Assembly (NCBI GenBank): GCA_019638455.1
Contig: JAHBTU010000003.1
Span: 124,001-188,000 of the forward strand
Reading direction: 5' to 3'
Length of the DNA stretch: 64,000 bases
Source of the DNA: Saprospiraceae bacterium
GTDB taxonomy: Bacteria > Bacteroidota > Bacteroidia > Chitinophagales > Saprospiraceae
How positions within the stretch are numbered: the first letter of the stretch is position 1; each line of letters begins with the position of its first letter. Position numbers and translations under genes: made by a program. Positions 8,852 through 17,927 of the stretch are shown piece by piece. The notes beneath the pieces are model-generated. The model was not told where the DNA came from. It saw only the letters and a program-made list of their open reading frames with translations, and did not search any database.

Positions 8852-9412
8852 ATGTCACGCATTGGTAAATTGCCGATAACGCTTCCCGCAAAAGTGGAAG
8901 TTTCGGTGGCCTCCGACAATACGGTCACTGTGAAAGGCCCGAAAGGCTCCCTTTCCCAAAAAGTGGACCCAGACATTAAGGTAAAAGTGGAAGATGGCAC
9001 GCTCACGGTCGAGCGTCCCACCGACCAAAAGCGCCATCGTGCGTTGCATGGCCTCTATCGTGCACTCATCAACAATCTCGTGGTGGGTGTCAGCGAAGGC
9101 TACACCCGTGAGATGGAAGTCATCGGTGTCGGTTATCGCGTTGAAAACCAAGGCAACCTTCTGACGCTCACAATTGGTTATTCGCACCCGGTGATGTTCT
9201 ACGTTCCTTCGGAAATCAAACTGACGACGGCCATGGAAAAAGGCTCGCCGCCATTGATTCGCCTTGAAGGCACCGACAAGGAACTCTTGGGGCAAGTATG
9301 CGCCAAGATTCGCTCCTTCCGCAAGCCTGAACCCTACAAAGGCAAGGGTATCATGTTCAAGGGCGAGCAGATTCGCCGCAAGGCCGGTAAAACTGCTGGC
9401 GCGAAGAAGTAA
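8852..9412 (+). CDS. rplF: 50S ribosomal protein L6
   Basis: This 186-aa protein starts MSRIGKLPITLPAKVEVSVA and ends with PEPYKGKGIMFKGEQIRRKAGKTAGAKK, the L6 C-terminal signature. It has the two-fold repeated L6 domain. L6 lies near the sarcin-ricin loop and L12 stalk base. It is followed by a 202-base gap before rplR. Confidence 0.97.
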   Translation: MSRIGKLPITLPAKVEVSVASDNTVTVKGPKGSLSQKVDPDIKVKVEDGTLTVERPTDQKRHRALHGLYRALINNLVVGVSEGYTREMEVIGVGYRVENQGNLLTLTIGYSHPVMFYVPSEIKLTTAMEKGSPPLIRLEGTDKELLGQVCAKIRSFRKPEPYKGKGIMFKGEQIRRKAGKTAGAKK

Positions 9413-9614
9413 CTTTAAATTGCCGATTCTCTGTTCTTACACCTCGCGTCGTCAAGTTTTGTGCATGGCCGTAATCGCAATCTGCTCAAAATCAGGAGCA
9501 TCAATCATGGCGAACTGACAAATCCTAGCGAATCAAGGTGTAAATCAATCGGCACTGAACAATCAACCATCAATGTCCCGGTCGGAAATCGGGGCAACAA
9601 TTTGATAAGCGACA
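9413..9614. other. rplF-rplR spacer, no gene seen
   Basis: This 202-base spacer has no credible gene. It lacks the clear two-arm word structure of its neighbours, although its last third is A/C-rich (AATCAACCATCAATG-like words) before the rplR start. No promoter matching TAnnTTTG was seen. Confidence 0.4.
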
Positions 9615-9956
9615 ATGAAACGCACCAAACAACAGAGCCGCAAGCGCATTCACCTGCGGATTCGCAAAAAAGTCAACGGAACGCCTGAACGCCCGCGTCT
9701 CAACGTATTCCGTTCCAATAAAGCCATCTACTGCCAAATTGTGGACGACCTCAAGGGGCACACATTGGTGGCAGCCAGCTCGGCAGGTCTCAAAGGCACC
9801 AAGACTGAACAGGCGGCAGAAGTAGGCAAACTTATCGCCGAAAAAGCCAAGTCCGCCGGAATCGAGTCGGTGGTTTTCGATAGAGGCGGTTATCTCTACC
9901 ACGGTCGCGTGAAGGCTTTGGCCGACGGCGCTCGCGAAGGAGGGCTTCAATTTTAA
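9615..9956 (+). CDS. rplR: 50S ribosomal protein L18
   Basis: This 113-aa protein has the L18 pattern: basic N terminus [38 protein letters not shown], and the C-terminal [29 protein letters not shown]18 binds 5S rRNA together with L5. Length and order are normal. Confidence 0.97.
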   Translation: MKRTKQQSRKRIHLRIRKKVNGTPERPRLNVFRSNKAIYCQIVDDLKGHTLVAASSAGLKGTKTEQAAEVGKLIAEKAKSAGIESVVFDRGGYLYHGRVKALADGAREGGLQF

Positions 9957-10061
9957 AAATGGTTATTTGTTTAGTTGGTTTTCGACGATTTGAAAAAGCA
10001 AGTTCAAATCAACGCATGGACCAACATAACCAAATCAACAAATAAATAACAGCAAAGCATC
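9957..10061 (+). repeat. Self-complementary spacer, GGTTATTTG / CAAATCAACAAATAA type
   Basis: GGTTATTTGTTTAGTTGGTT on the left is complementary to ACCAACATAACCAAATCAAC and AAATAAATAAC on the right. The A-rich right arm lies just before rpsE. The same words occur before rpmC, rpsM, rpsD and rplQ. Confidence 0.7.
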
Positions 10062-10583
10062 ATGGCAAGGCAAGAAAGAGACAACACCCGCGCCGCGGAA
10101 GAATCGGGTCTCAAAGAAAAACTCGTGTCGCTCAATCGCGTGGCCAAAGTCACCAAAGGTGGCCGGACGTTCAGCTTCGCTGCCGTCGTGGTAGTGGGCG
10201 ACGGGAAAGGTCAAGTTGGGCAAGGCTTGGGCAAGGCACGCGAGGTATCGGAAGCAATCGCCAAAGCGGTGAAAGATGCCGAAAAGAACCTCGTGAAAGT
10301 GCCCATTCTGAACGGCACCATCCCACATGAGGCGCGTGGCAAGTACGACGCAGGTCGCGTGCTCATCAAACCCGCCGCACACGGTACGGGCGTGATTGCA
10401 GGTGGTGCCATGCGTGCAGTATTGGAGGCCGCTGGCGTACATGACGTGTTGGCTAAGTCGCAAGGCTCCTCCAACCCGCACAACGTGGTGAAAGCGACCA
10501 TCGCTGCTCTCACGAGCTTGCGCAGCCCGATAGAAGTGGCGCGTCAGCGCGGCATTTCGATGGAAAAACTATTCAACGGCTAA
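10062..10583 (+). CDS. rpsE: 30S ribosomal protein S5
   Basis: This 173-aa protein has the S5 double-stranded RNA-binding domain ([33 protein letters not shown]) and the C-terminal domain ([43 protein letters not shown]). S5 helps form the mRNA entry channel and supports decoding accuracy. Length is normal. Confidence 0.97.
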   Translation: MARQERDNTRAAEESGLKEKLVSLNRVAKVTKGGRTFSFAAVVVVGDGKGQVGQGLGKAREVSEAIAKAVKDAEKNLVKVPILNGTIPHEARGKYDAGRVLIKPAAHGTGVIAGGAMRAVLEAAGVHDVLAKSQGSSNPHNVVKATIAALTSLRSPIEVARQRGISMEKLFNG

Positions 10584-10663
10584 TTCTTTGTTGCTCGTTG
10601 TTCGTTCCGAGTATTGGTGTCAACGAGCAACGTTCAACGAACAACGTTCAACGAACAACGAAA
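10584..10663 (+). repeat. Self-complementary spacer, AACGTTCAACGAACAACG type
   Basis: TTGTTGCTCGTTGTTCGTT on the left pairs with AACGAGCAACGTTCAACGAACAACG on the right; the unit CGTTCAACGAACAA occurs twice in tandem directly before rpmD. The frame open upstream of rpmD is this repeat, not coding. Confidence 0.75.
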
Positions 10664-10843
10664 ATGAGCAAAGTAAAAATTACGCTGGTAAAAAGCCCGA
10701 TTGACAAAACCAAACGTCAGAAAGACACACTCAAGGCATTGGGCTTCCGCAAGATGCACCAGACGGTGGAACACGAGGCCACTCCCCAAATTGAGGGAAT
10801 GTTGCGCGTGGTCAACCATCTTGTTCAGGTAGAGAACGCCTGA
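10664..10843 (+). CDS. rpmD: 50S ribosomal protein L30
   Basis: This 59-aa protein reads MSKVKITLVKSPIDKTKRQK followed by LGFRKMHQTVEHEATPQIEGMLRVVNHLVQVE, the L30 pattern at normal length. The ATG at 10664 is chosen because the upstream extension only translates spacer repeats. It lies between rpsE and rplO as in other spc operons. Confidence 0.95.
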   Translation: MSKVKITLVKSPIDKTKRQKDTLKALGFRKMHQTVEHEATPQIEGMLRVVNHLVQVENA

Positions 10844-10963
10844 AAGGGAGAGTAAAGGCCCGGCGATGTAGTTCAGCAAACGACGGGCATGACAATTCAA
10901 TCGTTCAAACTCAAAGACCTTCAAGTTTTTTTCAAAGGTCTTTATATCGAATAAAATTCAGCA

Positions 10964-11410
10964 ATGGAACTCTCAAATCTTCGCCCAACGGAAGGTTCAG
11001 TCAAATCACGCAAACGCATCGGCCGCGGCACAGGTTCGGGTCGTGGTGGCACCTCCACTCGCGGTCACAAAGGCGACAAGGCGCGTAGCGGCTCCAAAGA
11101 GAAGCGCCACTTTGAAGGCGGCCAGACTCCTATGCAGCGTCGGTTGCCCAAGCGTGGTTTCAAGAATATCAATCGAGTGGACTATGTGCCTTTGAATCTG
11201 GGCAAATTAGAAGACTTGGTGCAGAAGACCAGCAACAACACCTTTGATGTGGCGGCCTTTGTGGCAGCGGGCATAGCCAGAGCCAGCGACAAAATCAAAG
11301 TGCTTGGCAACGGCACTCTGACCTCAAAAGTCAACATCAAGGTACATGCTATTTCGGCCTCCGCCAAAGCCGCCATCGAAGCAGCAGGCGGGAGCGTTGA
11401 ACTCGTTTAA
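10964..11410 (+). CDS. rplO: 50S ribosomal protein L15
   Basis: This 148-aa protein starts MELSNLRPTEGSVKSRKRIG and has the glycine-rich L15 signature GRGTGSGRGGTSTRGHKGDKARSGSKEKRHFEGGQTPMQRRLPKRGF. L15 is a late 50S assembly protein. Its stop lies 15 bases before the secY start, so the two are probably cotranslated from one message. Confidence 0.97.
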   Translation: MELSNLRPTEGSVKSRKRIGRGTGSGRGGTSTRGHKGDKARSGSKEKRHFEGGQTPMQRRLPKRGFKNINRVDYVPLNLGKLEDLVQKTSNNTFDVAAFVAAGIARASDKIKVLGNGTLTSKVNIKVHAISASAKAAIEAAGGSVELV

Positions 11411-11424
11411 ATCGCACTTCGTAC

Positions 11425-12789
11425 ATGAAACTGTTTACAGTTCTTCAAAATATCTGGAGCATCAAGGAACTCCGTCAGCGCATACTCTTCACACTTGCGC
11501 TGTTGCTGATTTATCGCGTCGGCACGTTCGTGGTGCTTCCCGGTGTGGTGCCCGCTGCGCTGGCCAAAAACGCATCAAACCGCAGCGCCAATGACCTGCT
11601 CGGCCTCATCAACGTTTTCACGGGTGGAGCCTTCGACAACGCGGCCATCTTCGCGCTCGGTGTCATGCCATACATCACGGCTTCGATTATCGTGCAATTG
11701 TTGGGCTTTGCCGTGCCCTATTTCCAGCGTTTGCAAACAAAAGAAGGAGAGAGTGGCCGCAAGCGCCTCAACCAGATTACCCGTATGCTCACCATCGCCA
11801 TCACTTTGGTGCAAGGTGGGGGGTATTTGCAGTTGGTACGAAGCATCCCCGGCGCCGTTTCACCCGACATTCCCGACGGACTGTTTTGGTTTACCAATAT
11901 CATCATCCTAACGGCGGGCACCATATTTTGCATGTGGCTCGGCGAACGTATCACGGATAAAGGAGTTGGCAACGGTATATCGCTCATCATTCAGGCAGGC
12001 ATCATCGCACGACTCCCACAGGCATTCGTGTTTGAGTTCCAAAAATTGTTTGGTGACAACAAGCTGCTGATATTCTTTGTCGAATTGGCACTCTTCTTCC
12101 TGATAGTCATGGCTACTATTTTGGTTATTCAGGGCGTCAGGAGAATACCGATACAATTTGCCAAGCGAATGGTGGGGCGTTCAGGCGGGGCGCTGCCTAC
12201 CGCAAGCGCCCGCGATTACCTGCCTTTGAAAGTCAATTCTGCGGGTGTGATGCCCATCATCTTTGCTCAGGCATTGATGTTCCTGCCAGCCACCGCTTTG
12301 CAATACATGTCTGGAGAAGATGCGAACACGGGGCGTATTCACATGTTCAACGACATCTATTCATTCGGCTACAATGCGCTTTTCTTCCTCCTCATTGTCG
12401 TGTTCACCTATGTTTACACGGCGTTGATGATAAATCCGCAGAACTACGCAGAATACCTCAAACGCAGCAACGCTTTCATTCCCGGCGTCAAGCCCGGCGA
12501 AGCCACCTCCGAGTACATTGACAACATCATGACCCGCATCACCCTACCGGGCGCGATATTCCTAGGCTTCATCGGTATTTTGCCCTCCATCGCGGCCTCT
12601 CTCGGCGTCAACCAGCAGTTCGCGCTGTTTTTCGGAGGCACCACCCTGTTGATTATGGTCGGTGTGGCACTTGACACACTTCAAGTCATAGAAAGCTACC
12701 TACTGACACAGAAATACGATGGCTTGATAAAATCAGGCCGCATTCAAGGGCGCTCCACTTCGGGGGTCCAAGTAGGCCAGCCTCAGTAA
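11425..12789 (+). CDS. secY: Preprotein translocase subunit SecY
   Basis: This 454-aa protein has the ten hydrophobic segments expected of SecY. Segment 1 is near residues 18-38 (ILFTLALLLIYRVGTFVVLPG), the plug region follows, and ANDLLGLINVFTGGAFDNAAIFALGVMPYITASIIVQLL is the classic SecY signature. It forms the protein-conducting channel with SecE and SecG and exports the many signal-peptide proteins of this window. It sits after rplO, as usual. adk, found between secY and map in many bacteria, is absent here. Confidence 0.97.
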   Translation: MKLFTVLQNIWSIKELRQRILFTLALLLIYRVGTFVVLPGVVPAALAKNASNRSANDLLGLINVFTGGAFDNAAIFALGVMPYITASIIVQLLGFAVPYFQRLQTKEGESGRKRLNQITRMLTIAITLVQGGGYLQLVRSIPGAVSPDIPDGLFWFTNIIILTAGTIFCMWLGERITDKGVGNGISLIIQAGIIARLPQAFVFEFQKLFGDNKLLIFFVELALFFLIVMATILVIQGVRRIPIQFAKRMVGRSGGALPTASARDYLPLKVNSAGVMPIIFAQALMFLPATALQYMSGEDANTGRIHMFNDIYSFGYNALFFLLIVVFTYVYTALMINPQNYAEYLKRSNAFIPGVKPGEATSEYIDNIMTRITLPGAIFLGFIGILPSIAASLGVNQQFALFFGGTTLLIMVGVALDTLQVIESYLLTQKYDGLIKSGRIQGRSTSGVQVGQPQ

Positions 12790-12885
12790 ACCTAAATTTG
12801 ATAATGTGATAAAAGCGTAATTTGAAAATCGGTAGATTGGAAAATTGTCACATTATCCTCATTATCAAATTAGTGAATTTTAAAA
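12790..12885 (+). repeat. Self-complementary spacer, AATTTGATAATG / CATTATCAAATT
   Basis: AATTTGATAATG near 12795 is perfectly complementary to CATTATCAAATT near 12859, with a further GTGATAA/TTGTCAC pairing inside. The right arm precedes the map start by about 14 bases. Confidence 0.75.
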
Positions 12886-13740
12886 ATGGGAATCTTTTCG
12901 AGCGGCATTGAAGGCAAACGTGTCTTTTACAAAACGAACGACGAAATCGAGATGATGCGGAAAGCCAACTTGGTTGTTTCCAAAACATTGGGTCACGTCG
13001 CAAGTCTGCTCAGACCGGGCATCACCGGTGCTGAAATTGACAAGGCTGCCGAAGAATTCATCCGCGACCATAAGGGGCGGCCAGCGTTCAAGGGTTATGG
13101 CGATGCCGACAATCCATTCCCCGGCTCTCTTTGCATCTCATACAACGATATTGTGGTGCATGGAATCCCCAGCAAGAGAGAATTTAAGGAAGATGACATC
13201 GTCTCTATTGATTGCGGAGTGGAATTAGAAGGGTTCTATGGCGACGCGGCCTTTACTTTTGCGTTTGCCAACGTGGGCGAGCCGACAATGGAACTGCTGA
13301 GCGTCACATACGCCTCTCTTTACAGGGCAATCGAGCAAGCCGTGCATGGCAAAAGAGTGGGTGATATTGCATTTGCCGTGCAAGAATACTGTGAGCGCCA
13401 ACACAAATACTATGTGGTGAGAGATTTAGTGGGTCATGGAGTTGGGCGGTCACTACACGAAGACCCCGAAGTGCCCAACTACGGCAAGCGAGGCAAAGGC
13501 CCGCTGCTACTAGACGGATTAGTGCTGGCAATTGAGCCTATGATAAATCTGGGAACCAGAGATGTATATCAGGATGAGGACGGTTGGACGATTCATGCGC
13601 GCGACCGCGGCCCCAGCGCACACTACGAACACTCGGTGGCCGTGAGAAAATCGAAGGCCGATATTCTCTCCACGCACGAGTTCATTTTAGAGGCAATAAA
13701 AAATAACAAATCGTTGAAGGAAGTTTACCCGAAAAATTAG
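12886..13740 (+). CDS. map: Methionine aminopeptidase, type I
   Basis: This 284-aa enzyme removes the initiator methionine from new proteins. The metal ligands are visible in order: Asp in [17 protein letters not shown] (two Asp), His in [12 protein letters not shown], Glu in [10 protein letters not shown], and Glu in the C-terminal YEHSVAV. There is a short N-terminal extension of about 20 residues over the usual 250-265 aa. Its position after secY and before infA is common. The downstream infA starts 33 bases later. Confidence 0.95.
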   Translation: MGIFSSGIEGKRVFYKTNDEIEMMRKANLVVSKTLGHVASLLRPGITGAEIDKAAEEFIRDHKGRPAFKGYGDADNPFPGSLCISYNDIVVHGIPSKREFKEDDIVSIDCGVELEGFYGDAAFTFAFANVGEPTMELLSVTYASLYRAIEQAVHGKRVGDIAFAVQEYCERQHKYYVVRDLVGHGVGRSLHEDPEVPNYGKRGKGPLLLDGLVLAIEPMINLGTRDVYQDEDGWTIHARDRGPSAHYEHSVAVRKSKADILSTHEFILEAIKNNKSLKEVYPKN

Positions 13741-13772
13741 ACCTTTGCACCCCGAAATTCAGGAAGGGTTTT

Positions 13773-13991
13773 ATGGCAAAAGAAGACATTATCAAACAAG
13801 ACGGCGAAGTCACAGAGGCACTCTCCAACGCAAACTTCAAAGTACGCTTGGAAAACGGCCATGTGATACTGGCAACCATCTCGGGCAAAATGCGTATGCA
13901 CTATATCCGTATTCTTCCCGGCGACAAAGTTTCCGTGGAAATGTCGCCTTACGATTTGACAAGAGGTAGAATCATTTACCGCTATAAATAA
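13773..13991 (+). CDS. infA: Translation initiation factor IF-1
   Basis: This 72-aa protein starts [20 protein letters not shown] and has the S1/OB fold with [51 protein letters not shown], matching IF-1 closely. IF-1 blocks the A site during initiation. Its place between map and rpmJ is the common arrangement. Confidence 0.97.
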   Translation: MAKEDIIKQDGEVTEALSNANFKVRLENGHVILATISGKMRMHYIRILPGDKVSVEMSPYDLTRGRIIYRYK

Positions 13992-14063
13992 CACCTCCAA
14001 CCCCGAAGAAAGACCAAGCATTGAAAACGCATTTTTTTCGCAAACTGGTAAATACGACCCGAC

Positions 14064-14180
14064 ATGAAAGTCCGTCCGTCCATCAAGAAGCGCTCCGTTG
14101 ATTGCAAGATAGTTCGCCGCAAAGGCAAGCTGTATGTCATCAACAAGAAAAACCCAAAGTTCAAACAACGGCAAGGATAA
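14064..14180 (+). CDS. rpmJ: 50S ribosomal protein L36, zinc-independent form
   Basis: This is a short frame of 38 residues, starting [11 protein letters not shown] and ending KQRQG. The pattern [25 protein letters not shown] is L36. The zinc ligands of the classic form (Cys-x2-Cys, Cys, His) are reduced to one Cys; positions usually Cys and His are Asn and Lys. L36 binds near domain VI of 23S rRNA. The gene lies between infA and rpsM, its standard place. Confidence 0.95.
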   Translation: MKVRPSIKKRSVDCKIVRRKGKLYVINKKNPKFKQRQG

Positions 14181-14292
14181 AGGCTGTTGATTCGAGGAAT
14201 CGTTGTTTTGTTGATTTTTAATATCAACCGCTCGACATCCGCGAATCACATCCGAATCTACAAATTAACAACATCAACAAATCAACAATAAA
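14181..14292 (+). repeat. Self-complementary spacer, ATCAACAAATCAACAA type
   Basis: TCGTTGTTTTGTTGATTTTTA on the left pairs with TTAACAACATCAACAAATC on the right. The A/C-rich right arm ends directly before the rpsM ATG. Confidence 0.65.
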
Positions 14293-14670
14293 ATGGCACG
14301 TTTAGCTGGCGTGGATTTGCCCCGCAATAAAAGAGGGGTCATCGGTCTGACCTACATTTATGGCATTGGCCCTTCTACTGCCAAGGCCATTCTGGATAAG
14401 GCAGGTATTGACGAAAACACCAAAGTGGAAAAATGGACGGACGAGAACATCAAAATCCTCTCCCGTATCATTGCCGACGAGTACAAAACCGAAGGCCAAC
14501 TCAAAGCTGAGGTGCAGATGAACATCAAACGCCTTATGGACATAGGTTGCTACCGCGGCTTGCGCCACCGCAAGGGCCTCCCGCTGCGTGGTCAGCGCAC
14601 CCGCACCAATGCCCGCACCCGTAAAGGCAAACGCAAAACGGTGGCAAACAAGAAAAAAGCAACGAAATAA
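14293..14670 (+). CDS. rpsM: 30S ribosomal protein S13
   Basis: This 125-aa protein starts [26 protein letters not shown] and has the C-terminal [34 protein letters not shown] tail of S13, which contacts P-site tRNA and 50S in bridge B1. Length is normal. It opens the alpha operon part of the cluster. Confidence 0.97.
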   Translation: MARLAGVDLPRNKRGVIGLTYIYGIGPSTAKAILDKAGIDENTKVEKWTDENIKILSRIIADEYKTEGQLKAEVQMNIKRLMDIGCYRGLRHRKGLPLRGQRTRTNARTRKGKRKTVANKKKATK

Positions 14671-14777
14671 TGTGCTGATGCGAGAATGTGACAATATGCT
14701 GATAAGTTTCCAGCACAAGCATTCTCTGTTTCAATTGGCACATTTTCCAGATTAGCACATTAGCACATTGAAATAAA
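14671..14777 (+). repeat. Self-complementary spacer, TTAGCACATT type
   Basis: TGTGCTGATGCGAGAATGTG on the left is complementary to the GGCACATTTTCC and AGATTAGCACATTAGCACA words on the right. The repeat ends about nine bases before the rpsK ATG. Confidence 0.7.
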
Positions 14778-15170
14778 ATGGCAAAAGGAGCTGCAAAAAA
14801 AGTTGTCAAGCGCAAAGTCAAAGTGACCCCTGAGGGCATTGTGTTCATTCAGGCTAGCTTCAACAACATCATTATCTCTATCACCAACAAGCAAGGGGAA
14901 GTTGTCTCTTGGGCCTCAGCGGGCAAAGCTGGCTTTCGTGGCTCCAAGAAAAATACCCCCTATGCAGCACAAGTGGCTGCCAACGATGCTGCCAAAACAG
15001 CTTTTGAAGCAGGCATCCGCACGGCGGAGGTGTTTGTGAAGGGGCCGGGTTCGGGTCGTGAAGCCGCTATCCGCGCCATTGACCAGTCTGGCATCAAAGT
15101 GCAAGTCATCAACGACGTGACCCCAATGCCACACAACGGCTGCCGCCCACCCAAGCGTCGCCGCGTTTAA
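14778..15170 (+). CDS. rpsK: 30S ribosomal protein S11
   Basis: This 130-aa protein has the S11 core: [49 protein letters not shown] and the C-terminal [22 protein letters not shown]11 forms the 30S platform next to the E-site mRNA. Length and order are standard. Confidence 0.97.
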   Translation: MAKGAAKKVVKRKVKVTPEGIVFIQASFNNIIISITNKQGEVVSWASAGKAGFRGSKKNTPYAAQVAANDAAKTAFEAGIRTAEVFVKGPGSGREAAIRAIDQSGIKVQVINDVTPMPHNGCRPPKRRRV

Positions 15171-15266
15171 AATTGCTGTTGATCCGGTTATTTGTTGATT
15201 TGTTGATTCGACAAATAACCCCAAATCAACAAATCAACAACTTGTCAAATCAACACCATTCAGTAA
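15171..15266 (+). repeat. Self-complementary spacer, TTGTTGATTTGTTGATT / AAATCAACAAATCAACAA
   Basis: A nearly perfect hairpin: TTGTTGATTTGTTGATT near 15192 pairs with AAATCAACAAATCAACAA near 15223, flanked by GGTTATTTG with CAAATAACC. It is one of the clearest examples of the two-arm spacers. Confidence 0.85.
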
Positions 15267-15881
15267 ATGGCTCGTTATACAGGACCAACCACCAAAAAAG
15301 CCCGTTCGTTTGGCGACCCGATATTCGGGGTAGATAAATACTTTGAGCGTCGGAAATACCCGCCGGGCCAGCATGGCTTGTCGCGGAAAAAGAAACAGGC
15401 TTCCAACTATTCGCAGCAATTGCAGGAAAAGCAAAAAGCTAAATATACCTACGGTGTGTTGGAGCGTCAGTTCCGTAAGACTTTTGTCAACGCTACGCGC
15501 CGCCATGGTGTCACGGGTGAGGTCTTGCTCCAATTGCTAGAGGCTCGCCTGGACAATACGGTGTATCGTTTGGGCATTTCACCAACCCGTCGGGGTGCCC
15601 GTCAGTTGGTTAGTCACCGTCACATAACAGTGAATGGTCACGTCGTCAATATCCCTTCCTATTCGCTGAAGCCCGGCGATGTGGTGGCTGTTCGGGGCAA
15701 ATCCAAAGGCTTAGACATGGTGACCACCCATGTGGGCGCAAAGACAAGTCACGTTCGTCAATTCGGATGGTTGGAATGGAACCCTGATAAGATGCAGGGC
15801 ATTTTCCTTACCTACCCACAGCGCGACCAGATACCGGAAAAAATCAACGAACAGTTGATTGTCGAGTTGTACTCGAAATAA
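15267..15881 (+). CDS. rpsD: 30S ribosomal protein S4, zinc-independent form
   Basis: This 204-aa protein starts [21 protein letters not shown] and contains KYPPGQHG and the S4 RNA-binding domain [39 protein letters not shown]. No cysteine ribbon is present at the N terminus, so it is the C-minus form. S4 nucleates 16S 5' domain assembly and represses the alpha operon in E. coli. rpoA follows after 139 bases. Confidence 0.97.
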   Translation: MARYTGPTTKKARSFGDPIFGVDKYFERRKYPPGQHGLSRKKKQASNYSQQLQEKQKAKYTYGVLERQFRKTFVNATRRHGVTGEVLLQLLEARLDNTVYRLGISPTRRGARQLVSHRHITVNGHVVNIPSYSLKPGDVVAVRGKSKGLDMVTTHVGAKTSHVRQFGWLEWNPDKMQGIFLTYPQRDQIPEKINEQLIVELYSK

Positions 15882-16020
15882 AAATAGCAAACACGAACAG
15901 GTTGGCGCCCTTCAAGAGCGCCAACCATTTTCGCGTTTAAGTGTTTTAGTCCCCCACAATCCTTCCCTGCCCTCATAAATCACTGATTCCCACCATTTCA
16001 AATTCGGAGCGTTCCACAAT

Positions 16021-17019
16021 ATGAGTATTCTCAATTTCCAAAAGCCTGACAAAATCCTGTTGCAAAAAGCAACCGATTTTGAAGGCACTTTCGAGTTCAA
16101 GCCGTTAGAGCCGGGTTTCGGCCAAACGGTTGGCAACTCGCTTCGCCGCGTACTTCTCTCATCCCTCGAAGGTTATGCTATCAGCGCCGTGCGTATCGGT
16201 GGCGTTGACCATGAATTTGCGACCATTCGCGGGGTAGTGGAGGATGTGGTGGACATCGTGCTCAATTTGAAGCAGGTTCGTCTGAAACCCCTCGCTGCCG
16301 ATGAAAAAGGTCAGCCCGAAAAAATTTATCTGACCATCAGTGGCCAGGAAGAATTTCGTGCCGGCATGATTGAAGATGCCAACAACGTCTTTAAAATCAT
16401 GAACCCCGACCTGCTCATCTGTCGCATGGAACCATCGGTCAATCTTGAGCTGGAACTGACCATCAGCAAAGGTCGCGGTTATCAGCCCGCCGACGATGGC
16501 GCACCCAAAGATGCCGCGATAGGCGTTATTCCAATTGACGCCATCTACACACCCATCAAAAACGTGGCCTACAAAGTGGAAAACACGCGCGTAGGTCAGC
16601 GCACGGACTATGAAAAACTGACCATAGAGGTCAAGACAGATGGCACGATTCACCCCGAAGAAGCCATCCGCGAGGCAAGTCGCATCCTTATTCAGCATTT
16701 GATGCTGATTACCGACGACAATATCACCTTCGACACGCCAGCCAGCCGCGAGGAAAATGTGGTGGACGAGCACATCCTCCACATGCGCAAACTGCTGAAA
16801 ACATCGCTCGAAGACCTTGACCTCAGTGTGCGAGCCTACAACTGCCTCAAAGCCGCGAAAATCAACACGCTGGCTGAGTTGGTTCGTTACGACACCCACG
16901 AGCTCCTCAAATTCCGCAACTTCGGTAAGAAGTCGTTGGTTGAGATAGAGGAACTCTTGCAAGACAAGGGCCTCACTTTTGGGATGGACCTTGCGAAGTA
17001 CAAATTGGACGAAGAATGA
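16021..17019 (+). CDS. rpoA: RNA polymerase alpha subunit
   Basis: This 332-aa protein has both alpha domains. The N-terminal dimerisation domain contains FEFKPLEPGFGQTVGNSLRRVLLSSLEGYA, and the C-terminal domain (about residues 255-332) contains LDLSVRAYNCLKAAKINTLAELVRY and FRNFGKKSLVEIEELLQDKGLTFGM, the helix-hairpin-helix that reads upstream DNA and contacts activators. The length is normal. Confidence 0.97.
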   Translation: MSILNFQKPDKILLQKATDFEGTFEFKPLEPGFGQTVGNSLRRVLLSSLEGYAISAVRIGGVDHEFATIRGVVEDVVDIVLNLKQVRLKPLAADEKGQPEKIYLTISGQEEFRAGMIEDANNVFKIMNPDLLICRMEPSVNLELELTISKGRGYQPADDGAPKDAAIGVIPIDAIYTPIKNVAYKVENTRVGQRTDYEKLTIEVKTDGTIHPEEAIREASRILIQHLMLITDDNITFDTPASREENVVDEHILHMRKLLKTSLEDLDLSVRAYNCLKAAKINTLAELVRYDTHELLKFRNFGKKSLVEIEELLQDKGLTFGMDLAKYKLDEE

Positions 17020-17188
17020 TTTTCCTTTGATTCGTTGATTCGGCGATGTTTTGAGAATTGCCCTCCTGACATTGCCGAATCAGCAAATCATCGATTCAGC
17101 AAATCAACATTTTTTCAAAAAGAGCAGTGACCGTTGAGCGCCTCGCGCTGCCCCGGTGCTGCCACCTAAACAAAAGGTACTTTTTAAC
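17020..17188 (+). repeat. rpoA-rplQ spacer with self-complementary words
   Basis: TTGATTCGTTGATTCGGC on the left pairs with GCCGAATCAGCAAATCATCG and GATTCAGCAAATCAA on the right. About 80 further bases follow before rplQ, so here the arm does not abut the start codon. Confidence 0.65.
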
Positions 17189-17848
17189 ATGAGACACGGA
17201 GATAAAGTCAACAACCTCGGACGCACGGCCTCGCACCGCCGCGCCTTGCTCGCCAACATGGCAATTTCTCTCATCGAGCACAAACGCATCACTACTACTT
17301 TGGCGAAAGCCAAAGCCCTGCGCCGTTATGTGGAGCCACTAATAACCAAAGCAAAAACCAACACGACACATTCTCGTCGGGTAGTGTTCAGCTATTTGCA
17401 GAACAAAGAAGCCATCAAGGAACTCTTTGGCCCGATTGCAGAAAAAGTGGGGAGGCGCCCGGGCGGTTATGTGCGCGTCATCAAACTCGGCTTCCGCCGG
17501 GGTGACGGCGCGGAAACTGCCATGATTGAGTTGGTGGATTTCAACGAGGTCTACAACCCGAACGCTGGCAAGGTCAGGCAGACGAAGAAAACACGTCGCG
17601 GTGGGCGCAAATCTGCTGCTTCGGCGGCAGCGGTAGCCGAACCTACGGCCACGGTGGCCGAGCAGGCAGTAGCAGCAGCCGAAGAAGCAGCTGTAGAAGC
17701 CACCGAAGCAGTGGTAGCGGAAGTAGAAGCACCTGTTGTGGCGGAGGCTGTCGAGACAGCAGCAGAAGTTGTTGCTGATGTTGTGGAAGAGGCAACTACT
17801 GAAGAAGCGCCTGCTACCGAAGATAAAAAGGACGAAGAGCAAGCATAA
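17189..17848 (+). CDS. rplQ: 50S ribosomal protein L17 with Ala/Glu/Val-rich tail
   Basis: Residues 1 to about 140 are L17: [45 protein letters not shown] and the following [20 protein letters not shown]. The ATG at 17189 is chosen because L17 regularly begins MRHG; an upstream ATG at 17156 adds non-conserved residues. From about residue 145 a low-complexity tail of some 75 residues follows ([20 protein letters not shown] style), acidic and helix-prone. Total length is 219 aa against about 120-160 for most L17. It is the last gene of the cluster and is followed by a strong terminator. Confidence 0.95.
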   Translation: MRHGDKVNNLGRTASHRRALLANMAISLIEHKRITTTLAKAKALRRYVEPLITKAKTNTTHSRRVVFSYLQNKEAIKELFGPIAEKVGRRPGGYVRVIKLGFRRGDGAETAMIELVDFNEVYNPNAGKVRQTKKTRRGGRKSAASAAAVAEPTATVAEQAVAAAEEAAVEATEAVVAEVEAPVVAEAVETAAEVVADVVEEATTEEAPATEDKKDEEQA

Positions 17849-17871
17849 AATTGTTTTTCAACTGTATGCAA

Positions 17872-17913
17872 AAATCGGCGACCCCCTGCATAGGGGTCGC
17901 CGATTTCTTTTTG
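17872..17913. terminator. Strong bidirectional terminator
   Basis: A perfect 14-bp stem, AAATCGGCGACCCC with GGGGTCGCCGATTT, 7-base loop, then CTTTTTGG on the plus strand; on the minus strand the stem is followed by TTGCAT after a T run. It ends the ribosomal cluster and also the minus-strand gene whose stop is at 17928. Confidence 0.9.
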
Positions 17914-17927
17914 GTTTGAGGGCGTTT

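Noticed and set aside
16159..16962. Minus-strand open frame over rpoA
   Set aside because: Antisense of a fully conserved RNA polymerase alpha gene.
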